Shown here piece after piece: positions 63,962 to 64,000 of a DNA stretch of 64,000 bases. The DNA is taken from assembly GCF_035317345.1 (NCBI RefSeq), contig NZ_JAYKTU010000002.1; one strand, given 5' to 3'. The notes under the pieces were generated by a model, which saw only the letters and a program-made list of their open reading frames with translations, was not told the origin of the DNA and did not search any database. The translations under genes and the position numbers were made by a program. Numbering within the stretch: the first letter of the stretch is position 1; every line of letters starts with the position of its first letter. This DNA is from Cellvibrio fontiphilus. GTDB taxonomy: Bacteria; Pseudomonadota; Gammaproteobacteria; Pseudomonadales; Cellvibrionaceae.

Positions 63962-64000
63962 TTAATATGCCTTTAAAAAATTACTCAGCATATCGTGACC
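63962..64000 (-). CDS. trpG: Anthranilate synthase component II, last codons (cut by window edge)
   Basis: The end of the window on the minus strand encodes GHDMLSNFLKAY and a TAA stop, matching the C-terminus of TrpG glutamine amidotransferases (GH-D-L-NFL). Together with trpD and trpC this gives the usual trpGDC order. Only 12 codons are visible, so the call rests largely on context. Confidence 0.65.
   Translation of the reverse strand, partial: GHDMLSNFLKAY

Noticed and set aside
1..64000. Mobile elements, CRISPR arrays, tRNA or rRNA genes
   Set aside because: I looked for transposase-like or integrase-like products, regular short repeats and cloverleaf-type sequences and found none that I could support.

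Overview
The window reads as one stretch of chromosome from a free-living, polysaccharide-degrading gammaproteobacterium close to Cellvibrio or Pseudomonas. The reasons are a GH18 chitinase with two small chitin-binding modules joined by poly-serine linkers (a Cellvibrio habit), gene orders shared with Pseudomonas (mucD-lepA-lepB, motY/pyrC/rnt, the ccoNOQP-ccoGHIS region, trpGDC/vfr/osmC/coq7, fxsA-groES-groEL), and a Vfr-type CRP. Nearly all DNA is coding. I see no insertion sequence, prophage, CRISPR array, rRNA or tRNA gene. This assignment is inference from protein resemblance; no database search was run.

Layout. 1-5000: lepB (cut by the window edge), lepA, mucD and motY, all on the minus strand. 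5150-9600: pyrC and rnt (plus), an exported catalase-like peroxidase, a MaoC-type hydratase (minus) and a two-domain universal stress protein. 9700-17000: the chitinase with a long upstream region, djlA, selO, gloA and an Omp85-like outer-membrane protein. 17000-26100: cytochrome cbb3 oxidase, with structural genes ccoNOQP under a perfect FNR/ANR box, followed by assembly genes ccoG, ccoH, ccoI, ccoS and a TauE/SafE-like membrane protein with a histidine-rich tail. 26170-29800: argG, sbcB and a beta-carbonic anhydrase.

30000-43750 is the most distinctive part. A contiguous minus-strand cluster of eleven genes joins a complete chemosensory pathway (cheY-cheA-cheW-MCP-cheR-cheD-cheB) to a partner-switching module (REC-PP2C-HATPase regulator plus two STAS proteins) and a second receptor-like protein. 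A convergent plus-strand gene encodes a membrane GAF-PAS protein that looks like a histidine kinase but has lost its phospho-accepting histidine and ATP-binding motifs. CheA lacks a recognisable P2 domain and carries five copies of an FGFF-like motif in its place. Together these suggest a chemosensory array with an additional Ser-phosphorylation output, possibly not flagellar. This is the best candidate for an under-described system here.

43900-54250: class I fumarase, a dCache chemoreceptor followed by a TorF-type outer-membrane protein, an unknown coiled-coil membrane protein, sodB, groES-groEL with a sigma-32-like promoter, fxsA and a DUF481 outer-membrane protein. 54400-64000: an alkyltransferase-like protein, ampG, yajQ, ampE, ampD (a muropeptide-recycling group), a Ycf46-type AAA ATPase, coq7, osmC, vfr, trpC, trpD and the last codons of trpG. 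Many genes are separated by clear intrinsic terminators, which are listed individually.
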